Assembly: GCA_021775755.1 (NCBI GenBank) | Contig: JAJFHE010000003.1 | Span: 49,331 to 113,330 of the forward strand | Length of the DNA: 64,000 bases | Origin: Hyphomicrobiales bacterium | GTDB taxonomy: Bacteria; Pseudomonadota; Alphaproteobacteria; Rhizobiales; JAJFHB01 | Direction: 5' to 3' | Part shown: positions 54,823 through 63,949 of the stretch, piece by piece | Layout of the letters: every line of letters starts with the position of its first letter | How positions within the stretch are numbered: position 1 is the stretch's first letter | Notes under the pieces: generated by a model | Databases searched by the model: none | What the model was told of the DNA's origin: nothing | What the model saw: only the letters and a program-made list of their open reading frames with translations | Position numbers and translations under genes: made by a program

Positions 54823-55335
54823 ATGATCAGTTCACGCGCAATCATAAGAATGAACTCGGTAGTGCTATGGGCTGACACCATGCTCCGCCGAGTACCAGAC
54901 CGAGCCGCCCGACTTTCAGCGACCAGAGCACTAGAGTTGTGCTGCGAGTTCTGCTTGGCGAACGAAATCCCGCTTACCACACGTCTCGAGCTATCACGCA
55001 CGCTGATCGCGCTCGGTTATGAACGCATAAAGTCGAATGGCAAGAACTATTACTGCGGCATCGCTTACCGAAGCGACCCTCGGTACCGAGCAGCGTCGGC
55101 TAATCCGCAGTTCCGTCTGATGTCCCTCATGCAGTCGATGAACACCGCCAAGACTATGAGCATCACCGAATTTTGCCGAGTGTACGGATTGAGTAAGAGC
55201 ACGTTCTACCGCATGAAGGCTAAGGGGCATGCACCGGCGATGATTAAGGTCGGCATGGTCAATCGCATACACGTTGATGAAGCTGAAGCCTGGGCATTGC
55301 GTGCTGAGCGAGAACCTATCGACCTGCGTTGGTAA
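54823..55335 (+). CDS. AlpA-like DNA-binding protein, 170 aa
   Basis: The C-terminal 60 residues (MSITEFCRVYGLSKSTFYRMKAKGHAPAMIKVGMVNRIHVDEAEAWALR) match the AlpA/excisionase HTH pattern. The N-terminal part (ARLSATRALELCCEFCLANEIPLTTRLELSRTLIALGYERI) is helical, unknown. A second AlpA-like gene in the same element. Confidence 0.65.
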   Translation: MISSRAIIRMNSVVLWADTMLRRVPDRAARLSATRALELCCEFCLANEIPLTTRLELSRTLIALGYERIKSNGKNYYCGIAYRSDPRYRAASANPQFRLMSLMQSMNTAKTMSITEFCRVYGLSKSTFYRMKAKGHAPAMIKVGMVNRIHVDEAEAWALRAEREPIDLRW

Positions 55336-55562
55336 CGGTGATGGCGATGTAGGAAAACGCAAAGACACTAGTATCCGCCCCAATCGACCGTACCAGTATT
55401 GAGGTAACTCCTCCCGGAAATTCGATGTCAATGTAGTCTACGGCACTCCCCGTACCACGTAGGCAACAGACGACCCCACGGCACGGCCGCGCGGGTTTGT
55501 ATGTGCTTGAAAAGGTTCTGTTCGCAAACTGTCGAGCGTACTGAAGATACGCCTACATATGG

Positions 55563-56159
55563 TTACTCGCGTCGCGATTGGCCCCGTTCGTCAGCAATGG
55601 GCAGTTGCCTCGCACGTTGGATTGCGTCCGTTCTGAGTTTCTTGAGCACGCTCGAAAACGGATGATGTAAGTTGTCCTTGATATTCAGTGGACACGACAG
55701 CTCATGCAGCAATTGTTGTTCCATTTTCCACGGCTCAGCATGAGCCAGCCAACATACTAATGCGTTTTTTTCCATCCATCGGTCGAGGTACTGTTCGCCA
55801 GCGTGCGTGAAGGTCATTCTCTTGCCACTACCAACTCTACGGAGTGGATATCCGCTTTCGCACGCAAGAAGAACTCCAAGCGTTCTGCGTAGCGTCGAAC
55901 CTGCAGCGTTGCCCCGATAGTGGTTGGTTATTCGCTTACGCAGGTTCTGCTTGCTGTTCGGTTTTGCAATTTTGTCCGGTGATATGCCAACATACAAAAG
56001 AACCATGTTGTCGACATCGATACATCCATTGAGTGGCACATCACGGGGAATTTCTTTAAAGAACCACGCATATCCGCCCGACATGGCTGGTACAGGACAT
56101 GGCCTTAATAGAACGTCCGTTCGAGTATAGAGCCGTAATGGATTTGCGAGATTTTCCAT
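55563..56159 (-). CDS. GIY-YIG-like nuclease-domain protein, 198 aa
   Basis: LLYVGISPDKIAKPNSKQNLRKRITNHYRGNAAGSTLRRTLGVLL (about 50-100) is the GIY-YIG core, with YVGI in place of the YIG element and Arg and His downstream. The N terminus (PVPAMSGGYAWFFKEIP) fits the GIY half. A DNA-cleaving role in defence or mobility is possible. Transcribed opposite to its neighbours. Confidence 0.62.
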   Translation of the reverse strand: MENLANPLRLYTRTDVLLRPCPVPAMSGGYAWFFKEIPRDVPLNGCIDVDNMVLLYVGISPDKIAKPNSKQNLRKRITNHYRGNAAGSTLRRTLGVLLACESGYPLRRVGSGKRMTFTHAGEQYLDRWMEKNALVCWLAHAEPWKMEQQLLHELSCPLNIKDNLHHPFSSVLKKLRTDAIQRARQLPIADERGQSRRE

Positions 56160-56515
56160 GGTGTTCTGATCGGATGAAAGTAAGAACTAGCGTACTTTAG
56201 CACTTCCACGGCGAAAGCCGTACGCTGACGTGTTACCAGCGATAGACACCGATCAACCGCACCATCGCGGTTAAAAATCGCAGCAGAGTTGGCACGACTT
56301 TAAGCCCTATGCGTTGATCGTGTTCGAGAAATTAGTGCTGACTGTGTAGGTTGAAGTATGGACGTGTGTACTGCGTACGGCTACGCCGTGATCCTCGACT
56401 TGTGCTCAGGGGTCATTTCATGACAGACTTCTTACAATATCTTGTTTTGACCGTTGGATTCTTCAGTGATAGTCGCTAATTTCTACAAACGTAATGCTCT
56501 TATTGGTGATTGGCC
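56160..56515. other. 356-bp spacer, no gene recognised
   Basis: Holds divergent starts of the GIY-YIG-like gene and the membrane protein. No repeat or RNA identified. Confidence 0.5.
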
Positions 56516-56953
56516 ATGAAAACGGAAAAGCGACACTATTATGAGATGTACAGAAACAGCGAAGTTGACACTTTGCGGGAAAATGTTTGTACAATAAACT
56601 ATCAGTTAAAATATGTTTTCAAATCTAACGATTGGACAATATTGTTGCATTTTATATTTTTCATAGTCTCAATGTTTACAATTGTTTCCATATATCGAGA
56701 ATACAATCCATTATATGGACTAAATGTTGGAATTACTGAAATTGTGTTACTTTGTAATATAGTGATTTGGGTTTCGTTTGCACGCATTGATGCACGGCTA
56801 AACAATAAACGAATCGAATTGTTTGCAGAGCGATCTGCAATAGAGAGCATTATGCTGGAACGAAGCGGATACTTTGATAATCCTGAAGCTGAGGATGATG
56901 GCAGCCATTTTGAATGGGTCCGATCGCAGCTCAATAGTCCGCATACAAAATAG
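56516..56953 (+). CDS. Two-helix membrane protein, 145 aa
   Basis: Very AT-rich gene. Hydrophobic helices at about 42-58 and 75-92, with polar N- and C-terminal parts. The C-terminal third is helical (IDARLNNKRIELFAERSAIESIMLERS). No family known. Could be an effector or anchor associated with the defence genes (speculative). Confidence 0.55.
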   Translation: MKTEKRHYYEMYRNSEVDTLRENVCTINYQLKYVFKSNDWTILLHFIFFIVSMFTIVSIYREYNPLYGLNVGITEIVLLCNIVIWVSFARIDARLNNKRIELFAERSAIESIMLERSGYFDNPEAEDDGSHFEWVRSQLNSPHTK

Positions 56954-57354
56954 TTTTAATAGCCCAATAGCGTCGCACCCCGTCCCAACTACCGCAAAGC
57001 GATGCGTTGCATGCGAACACTAAACTTCTCGGGCGCGAGAAGTGGGGTATGTAAACGGAGCTAACCGCAACCACTGCGCCAATACATGATGCGATATTTA
57101 GTTTGGCTGATCAAGAATTGGGGGCCAATCGCAACTAGAAAACATTGTCATCGCGTCGTCCAACGAGACATACATCATGCGATCAACACAGGAGGCACTG
57201 GTGGCATGGATGACGCCCTGATCCACCTTAGCAACGCTACCAAGCTGCCTTACAAATGACGTCCAAATCTTTGAGCATAATGCGCCGCCGCGACAGCGGC
57301 GCGCAAAAGGCCTGATCAATCACTTTAGCAAGGATCGGAGCCAAGGAAATTAGA
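56954..57354. other. 401-bp spacer with a hairpin
   Basis: A perfect hairpin ACTTCTCG-GGCG-CGAGAAGT lies at 57024-57043; it lacks a T-tract on the + strand. A leftward 73-residue frame (57098-57319) is present but unsupported. Otherwise nothing recognised. Confidence 0.5.
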
Positions 57355-57729
57355 GTGAAAACTTCGCGCCCATCTCGAAACTTGATATATGGCCTACTTG
57401 ACCCGAGTAATCATCGACTGCGGTACATCGGCAAAACTCATAAGCGACGGGAATTGCGACTCAACGAACATATTGAAGCAGCAATTGAGGGCAGAGGAAC
57501 AAACGTTTGTGTGTGGATTAGGTCACTTCTCAAAATGGAGGAAGCGCCATTGATTTTCGTTTTGGAGAGAGTTCCCGGACACGCGGATTGGCGAGAAGCG
57601 GAGCGACGCCACATCAAATTTTGGAGTAGCGTCTCCGATCGATACTTCCCAATCATGTACCCGCCGATGACATTGAGATCCGAGCCAACAGCTATCAATG
57701 GTGTACGTTTAACGAATATGCTTCGCTAG
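57355..57729 (+). CDS. GIY-YIG nuclease-domain protein, 124 aa
   Basis: GTG start. LIYGLLDPSNHRLRYIGKTHKRRELRLNEHIEAA (about 10-43) is a clear GIY-YIG motif pair, IYGLLDP...RYIGKT, with the conserved Arg and His following. An EAERRHIKFW segment carries the second catalytic Glu region. Stand-alone GIY-YIG proteins occur in mobile elements and defence loci. Confidence 0.75.
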   Translation: MKTSRPSRNLIYGLLDPSNHRLRYIGKTHKRRELRLNEHIEAAIEGRGTNVCVWIRSLLKMEEAPLIFVLERVPGHADWREAERRHIKFWSSVSDRYFPIMYPPMTLRSEPTAINGVRLTNMLR

Positions 57730-58212
57730 CGTGGTCAGCGCGTTTTCTAGGGCGCAAGTTCACACGCGAACAGCATTTAGAGCCAAGTCTGGCAAAATGG
57801 CTCTCACTTTCGTTAAACAAGACATGCACCGCCGGCTCAGCGCCGCGTATTTCGTTTAATGCCGAGCACTGCGACTGCGTAGCGATGCGAAATACGCGCA
57901 AAGAGTCCTACGTGGTAAGGATGACTCCATCACAGTGTATTACCAGAGCATCGGACAGATCGACTTTCGGTGAGCGAATTCCCAAACCGCCTCGGCGCGC
58001 TGGGCAGCAAGGCTTGGCAACTTTATACTGGTTCACAACTTCCCTAACCTTGTTGCAGCGCCAAATCTTGAACAATTTCGGTACTGTTTGCGGTAAGATT
58101 TAACTGATCATGTAATCCGCAGCACGTCGAATGCGTTGCAGCGATGAGCTCTACATGCAATCCTCGATAGTAGACACTTCGTAGTCGCTTTTGCAAGATC
58201 CCGAGGAGCAAG
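57730..58212. other. 483-bp spacer before the DUF262 gene
   Basis: No gene recognised. GAGGAG four bases before ATG 58213 is the only clear signal. A weak stem AGAGCCA/TGGCTCT near 57780-57805 is present. Confidence 0.5.
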
Positions 58213-59910
58213 ATGTCTAGCATTGACACAGGTGCCTGTTACGTCGGCAGCATCCTACGCGACGGAAAATCATATGTCGTTCCTGATTTCCAAAGAGATT
58301 ACAGTTGGACTATTGAACAGGTAGAGCAACTATGGAACGATCTTTTTATCGCGTTCGAAGATGATAGGGAAAGCTATTTTATAGGATCAATTGTTATTAA
58401 TGATAGCGACTCTAATGCATATTTAGTGATTGACGGGCAGCAACGGCTTACAACATTGTCAATACTCATATGTGCACTACGAGACATTGTTAGGGATCGC
58501 CTAAATCCTGACATTGCTCATCAGCTTGCAACAGATTTTCTTGGAAAACATGATTATGGAAGCAACGACACGATACCAAAACTGACCCTAAATAGGGTCA
58601 ATAGACAATACTTTTCCGAAAAAATCGTGAACAATTCAGACTTAGAAACGATAAATGCAGATTCTAAGAGCCGAACAGAAAGAAAATCTAATAAATTGAT
58701 AGCAAATTCTTACTTATTTTTCTATGGTAGTATTTTAGACAAAATAGAATCTGGTCATCAAATAAATGATTTTATACAACAAATAGTAACTTCCTATGAT
58801 GATATTGTTCAAGTTATAAGAATAACAGTTAAAGATGATTACGATGCATACATGTTATTTGAAACCCTCAATGACAGAGGGTTGGCGCTTTCTGTAGCTG
58901 ACCTGCTGAAGAACTACATTTTCTCCAATTCTGATGATCGGCTGGAAGAAGTGCAAAACAATTGGCAGGAAATGAGCGGCAATCTCGATAAATTAGAAAC
59001 CAAGCGATTCTTAAGGCATCTATGGCTCTCTCGCCATGGCGTTATCAGAGATAGAGATTTGTACCAAAGAATAAAGCAAAAATATCATACAAAGAATAGC
59101 ATTAGAGGGTTTTCTCGGATATTGCGAGATTCGTCGGGCATTTATGCTGCGTTACACGATCCCCAGTCGAATCTGTGGACTATGTATGACACGCAAACTA
59201 GGCGCAAAATCCAAGACATATTGGAGGATCTTAAGCTTTTCTCAGTTTACCAATACGACCCTCTCTTATTGGCCACAGTCGAAGAAAACCCAGAGATATT
59301 TTTGTCTGTCGCAAGAATGGTGTGGGCTTTTGCATTTCGTTACAGCATTATTATGGGTGCGGGGACAGGAAATATTGAAAGAGCATTCACAGATGCTGCA
59401 GTGTTTGTCCGTAACAACAAAGAGTGCTCAGCGGCCGACATGTATTCGCGAGTGGCTAGCCTGTACCCAAGCGATCACGAGTTCAAGGAAAGTTTCGTAG
59501 AAAAGTCGGTCAGACAGTCCGCCACGGCACGTTACATTTTGAGGAGAATCAATGACAAGCTTGAGGAGGGGCGAGGCCTCGTGGTGAACAAAGACGCATT
59601 CACTATGAACCTCGAGCACGTTTTGCCACAACGGTTTGATGCTGATGATTGGGATGGCTTTTGTTCCGATGATGAAGAAACAAGTGACTACGTTCACCGG
59701 ATTGGAAATCTTACGCTTCTATCTAGCTCGCTAAACAGACAGGTCTCAAACGGCAAATTCAGCGAAAAGCTGTCTGCGTACAGGGCCGCCGAAGCATTGC
59801 AGATTTCAAAGTTCGTGTTTGATCAAGAGGAGTGGACGGCATCGCTAGTGGAAAAACGACAAAAGCAGCTTGCTAGCGTTGCGTGCGATATATGGCGCGT
59901 GGACTACTAG
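58213..59910 (+). CDS. DUF262/DUF1524 restriction protein, GmrSD-like
   Basis: A 565-residue single-chain relative of the Type IV restriction system GmrSD, which cleaves glucosyl-hydroxymethylcytosine DNA. The N-terminal DUF262 (GmrS-like NTPase) begins YVVPDFQRDYSWTIEQVEQLWNDL and has the DGQQR motif (VIDGQQRLTTLSIL, about 76-89) and FETLNDRGL. The C-terminal DUF1524 (GmrD-like HNH) has LEHVLPQ, then HRIGNLTLLSSSLN. Both key motifs are present, so it is likely active, with target specificity unknown. AT-rich, at the end of the element. Confidence 0.85.
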   Translation: MSSIDTGACYVGSILRDGKSYVVPDFQRDYSWTIEQVEQLWNDLFIAFEDDRESYFIGSIVINDSDSNAYLVIDGQQRLTTLSILICALRDIVRDRLNPDIAHQLATDFLGKHDYGSNDTIPKLTLNRVNRQYFSEKIVNNSDLETINADSKSRTERKSNKLIANSYLFFYGSILDKIESGHQINDFIQQIVTSYDDIVQVIRITVKDDYDAYMLFETLNDRGLALSVADLLKNYIFSNSDDRLEEVQNNWQEMSGNLDKLETKRFLRHLWLSRHGVIRDRDLYQRIKQKYHTKNSIRGFSRILRDSSGIYAALHDPQSNLWTMYDTQTRRKIQDILEDLKLFSVYQYDPLLLATVEENPEIFLSVARMVWAFAFRYSIIMGAGTGNIERAFTDAAVFVRNNKECSAADMYSRVASLYPSDHEFKESFVEKSVRQSATARYILRRINDKLEEGRGLVVNKDAFTMNLEHVLPQRFDADDWDGFCSDDEETSDYVHRIGNLTLLSSSLNRQVSNGKFSEKLSAYRAAEALQISKFVFDQEEWTASLVEKRQKQLASVACDIWRVDY

Positions 59911-60618
59911 GTTGGCGTACGCACATAGCGACCACAACGGCGTACTTGAACCCCTCCTGTTCACCATAGCGCAGGCTGGTGCAAACGAATGAAGCGCTTT
60001 CAGCAATCGCCACGCTCATAAGCATCCACGCCGTTGTGAAAGCTACGGACACCGGAAATTAGTCCTTCATTGGGCCAATGACATGACAGCTGCGCGATCA
60101 AAATCTTTAGTGGCGGCACATGCGCGTACTGAGGCACGCGCAAGAGGAAGCAGCAATTACCTGCATCAAATAAGGTAGCGCCATCGGTGAGTCGTTCTTA
60201 TCTGGCTAACGTTTGCGAAAACGTGGCTCGCGGTCTAGACATGTCTGTTGGAGCACATGCGTCGCATCGTTGCCGAAGTTTGCAGCGGTGTCGTCTGTGT
60301 GACGGCTGACCTCATGTAGCCGGGGCACACACTTCCCTACCCCCTTTTTGGATTGAGGGGGGGGTATCGTTTGGTGTTCCTGGCGACGCCCAATGCCGCT
60401 AAAAACCTACGCAAAAATCGACACGACGTGCGCATCAATGGCCCACACAATTTTGGGTTAATACTCTGCAATAATGAGATGGACGTTTGCTCAAGCGGTT
60501 CCGCATCGATGCAAAAGGTTCCGCTGCGCTGGGTACTCAGAGGGTACTCAACAGCAGCCGGGCACACGGAAGAGTTTACCACACCGCATCCAAGCATTTG
60601 ATAGTGTTGTAAAAAAAA
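59911..60618. other. 708-bp terminal spacer of the island
   Basis: No gene recognised. Contains the right arm-type site (60530-60550) and a poly-G run near 60357-60365. Confidence 0.55.
60530..60550. promoter_or_regulatory. Candidate integrase arm-type site, right
   Basis: Two direct copies of GGGTACTCA 11 bp apart, like the left site at 50681-50701, and 69 bases inside the right att repeat. Confidence 0.7.
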
Positions 60619-60667
60619 TGGTAGCGGAGGAGAGACTTGAACTCCCGACACGCGGATTATGATTCCG
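60619..60667. repeat. Right attachment site (49-bp direct repeat)
   Basis: Identical to 50528-50576 and part of the intact tRNA-Met gene. Confidence 0.9.
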
Positions 60668-60695
60668 CTGCTCTAACCAACTGAGCTACTCCGCC
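60619..60695 (-). tRNA. tRNA-Met (CAT anticodon)
   Basis: 77 bases including encoded CCA. Acceptor GGCGGAG pairs with CTCCGCT (one G-U), D loop AGTTGGT, anticodon stem GCGGA with loop ATCATAA (anticodon CAT), T arm with TTCAAGT. The shape is the elongator methionine type. It is the integration target of the island. A tRNA-Ile2 with modified CAT is the alternative. Confidence 0.93.
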
Positions 60696-61065
60696 ACACA
60701 GGTCTTGCGGGCATTCAGGCGTTATCCGAGACATGTCCGGATGCTTGCGCCCGCGCGATTTCGAAGGCGATATAAGGCCCGCCCGCAGCGGGTGTCAAGC
60801 TTGCGCTGCGCCTCGCGCCGGGGACACTTCGGACCGTACCGTGAGGACCGCTCCACTCTCCGATCCAGGCCAAAAGATCGATCCAGGTCAATTCTACCGT
60901 GACACTTCCATCACACACCGTCCGTATACGCAAAAAATCCACCAAATCAGACCCTTGAATCGTGGCTGAAACACGACCGCCCCTTGGCAGCGGCATGGCG
61001 AGCGACTATGTTTTCTTCCAACAAGGGCGACTTACAGTTGTAAGGACCGAGGAGCGTATTCGGCC
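60696..61065. other. Spacer after tRNA-Met
   Basis: About 370 bp with the tRNA promoter (leftward) and the start region of the TPR gene; GAGGAG precedes ATG 61066. Nothing else recognised. Confidence 0.5.
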
Positions 61066-62229
61066 ATGAGTAAATGGTGGCGCGAAGGGGTGTTGCGCAT
61101 CAGTATCAGTGCGTTCGTCATGCTCGCGTTTGTCTTGTCAGCAGGCCCGGCATCGGCGGACGAGTTGTCGAGACTGTTCCGCCAGATACTGCGCGATCCC
61201 CAGAACATCGAACTCAACATGCGCTATGCGCAGCTCGCCGAGGATGCGGGCCAGAACCGCAAGGCGCTTGCCGCCTATGAGCGGGTGCTGGAGGCCGACC
61301 CCTCGCACCCCGAAGCGTCTACCGCTCTGCGCCGCATCGAAGTGAGCCTTATTCCCGTCGTCACACGCACACGCGTTGAGGCAGGCGGCATTTATGAGAC
61401 CAATCCGCGCCAGTTGCCGCCCGGTTTCGGCCTGTCGGAGCCGGATGACTTCGCGGGTTTCGTGCGCATGCGCATCACCGACCAGCGGCCTTTGTTCAAC
61501 AGCGAATGGCGTTCTGAACTCACGGGCTTTGCGAACTTCCACGGCGACATCGATCAGCTCGACTACTGGCGCGCGCGCCTCCATACTGGTCCCGTGATCG
61601 AACTGGGCAACGGCACCACGCTGCAGGTTGCGCCGGGCGCCGAAGTCGCCTTCCTCGACAGTGATTACTTCTATGCGGAACCCGCTCTGCAGCTGACCTT
61701 TGAAAACATTCTCGGCGGCGCCATCGACCGGCTGGACATTCGCGGCGCTTTCCGCGACATCGCCAACACATACGCCTCCGATGACGGCTTCGTGCTTGAT
61801 GCCAATGCACGCAAGACGTTCAACGGCATTGTGACCGACGCGGACGCGGTGCTTCTGCAGCCCTTCTTCCGCATGCGCGAAGCAACCGGCACAGGCACAC
61901 CCGGTGGCGGCGCGCCGGCCAACTTCCTCGATGGCGACTATGTCGAGTTCGGCGGACGGCTGGGCTACTACCAGTTGATCGCCCACGATGTGCGCCTCGG
62001 TGCGATCTTTACCGGCTACTACCGCGACTACGAGCAGAACACCCGCCTCGGCGCAACGGAACGCCACGACTGGTACATTGCCCCCGAAGCCGAAGCCCTG
62101 TTCCGCAATGTCATCTGCCCGGGTTGCGATGTCCGCATGCGCTACCGGTTTGAACAGAACTTCTCAAACGACGGCACCGAGGACTTTATCAACCACACGA
62201 TTTCCGCCAGCGGCATCAAGCGGTTCTGA
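61066..62229 (+). CDS. Secreted TPR plus beta-barrel protein, 387 aa
   Basis: Signal peptide (ISISAFVMLAFVLSAGPASA), then TPR-like helices (LRDPQNIELNMRYAQLAEDAGQNRKALAAYERVLEADPSHPEA), then from about residue 100 a long stretch of alternating beta-strands ending in the aromatic ISASGIKRF, consistent with an outer-membrane barrel. It lies 24 bases before the FecR-domain gene. Such pairs assemble or sense surface structures, but the exact role is unknown. Confidence 0.75.
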   Translation: MSKWWREGVLRISISAFVMLAFVLSAGPASADELSRLFRQILRDPQNIELNMRYAQLAEDAGQNRKALAAYERVLEADPSHPEASTALRRIEVSLIPVVTRTRVEAGGIYETNPRQLPPGFGLSEPDDFAGFVRMRITDQRPLFNSEWRSELTGFANFHGDIDQLDYWRARLHTGPVIELGNGTTLQVAPGAEVAFLDSDYFYAEPALQLTFENILGGAIDRLDIRGAFRDIANTYASDDGFVLDANARKTFNGIVTDADAVLLQPFFRMREATGTGTPGGGAPANFLDGDYVEFGGRLGYYQLIAHDVRLGAIFTGYYRDYEQNTRLGATERHDWYIAPEAEALFRNVICPGCDVRMRYRFEQNFSNDGTEDFINHTISASGIKRF

Positions 62230-62253
62230 CCCTCATGCGAGGTACGGCATAAG

Positions 62254-62994
62254 ATGATCAAAAAGTTCGCCAAACGCTCCGTGTGCGCAGCCTGCGCGCT
62301 ATCGGTCCTTGCGCTTGCATCGGGCGCCGCAGCGGACGAAATAGGCGTCGCGTCTTCGGTCGAGAACCAGGTGAGCGGCACACTCGGCACACGTTCAGCG
62401 GCGCTTAACACAGGCGATTCCGTATTTCACAACGAACAAATCAGCTCCGGCGCCGGCGGCAGCGCCCAGTTGATGTTCCTTGACGAGACGATCTTTAATA
62501 TCGGCCCGAATTCAGACGTCGTTCTCGACGAGTTCGTCTACAACCCGAACGCTGGCACCGGTCAGATCATTCTGAATGTCAGCCGCGGCACGTTCCGTTT
62601 CATCACCGGCTCGGCCCGGCCGGAGTCCTATACGATCCGCACCCCAACGGCGACCATCGGTGTGCGCGGGACGATTTTCAAGGGCATCGTAGATGCTCTG
62701 CGCACCTTGGTCACTCTCCTTCAGGGCAAACTCTACATCTGCCCGGTACGGCCGAACGACAGCGTCCAGGGCCAGGGCGTCGATCAGAACCGCGTCAACG
62801 AAGACGACTGTGTCCTGGTTGAAGAACCGGGTCAGTACCAGATTGGCCAGAACGTTGAAGGCGGCGGCGACAATCCACCTCCCGGCGGCACCGACCCGAA
62901 CGACGCCGAAGACGGCGAAAGCGGTGTGCTCGATCCGCACCATCCCTACAATCCCGGCCCGGTCTGCCGACAGTGCATAACCAAGGGTCCCTAA
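62254..62994 (+). CDS. Secreted FecR-domain protein
   Basis: A 246-residue protein with a signal peptide (VCAACALSVLALASGAAA) and a FecR domain (SSVENQVSGTLGTRSAALNTGDSVFHNEQISSGAGGSAQLMFLDETIFNIGPNSDVVLDEF, then TPTATIGVRGTIF). The C terminus is Gly/Pro/Asp-rich and low complexity. FecR domains of this secreted type are often surface-exposed rather than sigma regulators. Two-gene unit with the TPR/barrel gene. Confidence 0.8.
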   Translation: MIKKFAKRSVCAACALSVLALASGAAADEIGVASSVENQVSGTLGTRSAALNTGDSVFHNEQISSGAGGSAQLMFLDETIFNIGPNSDVVLDEFVYNPNAGTGQIILNVSRGTFRFITGSARPESYTIRTPTATIGVRGTIFKGIVDALRTLVTLLQGKLYICPVRPNDSVQGQGVDQNRVNEDDCVLVEEPGQYQIGQNVEGGGDNPPPGGTDPNDAEDGESGVLDPHHPYNPGPVCRQCITKGP

Positions 62995-63190
62995 AACCCT
63001 TCCCCCATAATGCACCGCTTGACGGAGCCAATCCGACCCTTCCAGGCGGACGCGGCGCCCGTCCTGGGCGAGCCTCCAACGCGCTCGGACGCGCTTGCCC
63101 GGCACTCGCGCATCTGCATTGGTCTCGTTCGCACACGTTCAATCTAAAACTTGGTAAGAAGGGCCTGCGAGAGGTTTATGGGACCTAAAA

Positions 63191-63865
63191 ATGGTGCTAA
63201 AAAGCACAGCGTTTGTGACAGGGAGGGAGGCACAATCGGCAATGTCTGTAAGAGTTGGGTGGATCATAAAACTGCGTGCAGTGTTCCTGACGGTGTTGCT
63301 CAGCCTGGGTATGGTTTGCGGCGCCGGCACGGCCCGGGCCGACAGCGAAACCCACGTCTACCTGATCCGGGGCTTCCTGAATGTGTTCTCAACGGGTCTT
63401 GATGAACTCGCCGACGACCTCAAGGCGCTCGGCATCAAGATTACCATCGTCAATCATGTGAATTCTTCGCTCGTCGAACAGGAAATCCTCGCCGGAAGCA
63501 CCGCCGAGCGGCCCGGTGTCCGGCCCCTCATAATCATCGGCCACTCTTGGGGAGCAAATGCGGCACTGGCAGTGGCGAGCAACCTCGCCGAAAAGAACGT
63601 CCCCATAGACCTTGTCGTGACCCTCGATCCGACGCCTCGAACGAGGCTGACGGCAAATGTGCGGCGGTACCTCAATTACTACGTGGATGGAGCACGCCTC
63701 ATCGGATCGACCGATACACCGGATGCCGTGCGTGCTCGGATCGTGAACATCGATATAGATCAGGACGCACAGACCTACGGCACATCTATCGGCCACTTTA
63801 CGATCGACAGCAACCGGCCCATGCACCGCGAAGTCGTCCAGGCGGTGTTGCAAGTCCTGCGCTAG
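63191..63865 (+). CDS. Secreted alpha/beta-hydrolase-fold protein
   Basis: A 224-residue protein with a signal or anchor helix near residues 30-50. Nucleophile motif GHSWG near 118, a candidate acid in VTLDPTPR and a His in IGHFTID. ETHVYLIRGFLNVFSTGLDELADDLKALGIK resembles lipase/esterase-like proteins. Start is uncertain: ATG 63191 or ATG 63242 with GGAGG upstream. Substrate unknown. Confidence 0.72.
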   Translation: MVLKSTAFVTGREAQSAMSVRVGWIIKLRAVFLTVLLSLGMVCGAGTARADSETHVYLIRGFLNVFSTGLDELADDLKALGIKITIVNHVNSSLVEQEILAGSTAERPGVRPLIIIGHSWGANAALAVASNLAEKNVPIDLVVTLDPTPRTRLTANVRRYLNYYVDGARLIGSTDTPDAVRARIVNIDIDQDAQTYGTSIGHFTIDSNRPMHREVVQAVLQVLR

Positions 63866-63949
63866 TTGTGAACTATCAGGACGTTGTCCATTCAGCCCAA
63901 CCGAGAGACACTGATGTTGCCGAACGTCAATGATTCCCGAGAGGACCGA

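Larger units (their letters stand above)
50528..60667. mobile_element. 10.1-kb integrative element in tRNA-Met
   Basis: Bounded by exact 49-bp direct repeats, one being the 3' half of an intact tRNA-Met gene at the right end, the other a displaced copy at the left end. It carries a tyrosine integrase next to the left repeat, AlpA-like regulators, several unknown proteins, two GIY-YIG proteins and a GmrSD-like restriction gene. Gene density is lower and AT content visibly higher than in the flanks. No conjugation or phage structural genes are seen, so it resembles a defence island or phage-satellite-like element. Confidence 0.88.

Noticed and set aside
57024..57043. ACTTCTCG hairpin as an intrinsic terminator
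   Set aside because: The stem is perfect, but it is followed by GGGG rather than a T-tract on the plus strand, and the leftward side shows only a couple of Ts.
57098..57319. 73-codon leftward frame in the island
   Set aside because: Its C-terminal part looks protein-like, but the start is weak and there is no homology I recognise.
61138..62067. 309-codon leftward frame over the TPR/barrel gene
   Set aside because: Shadow frame; the plus-strand gene has a signal peptide and RBS.
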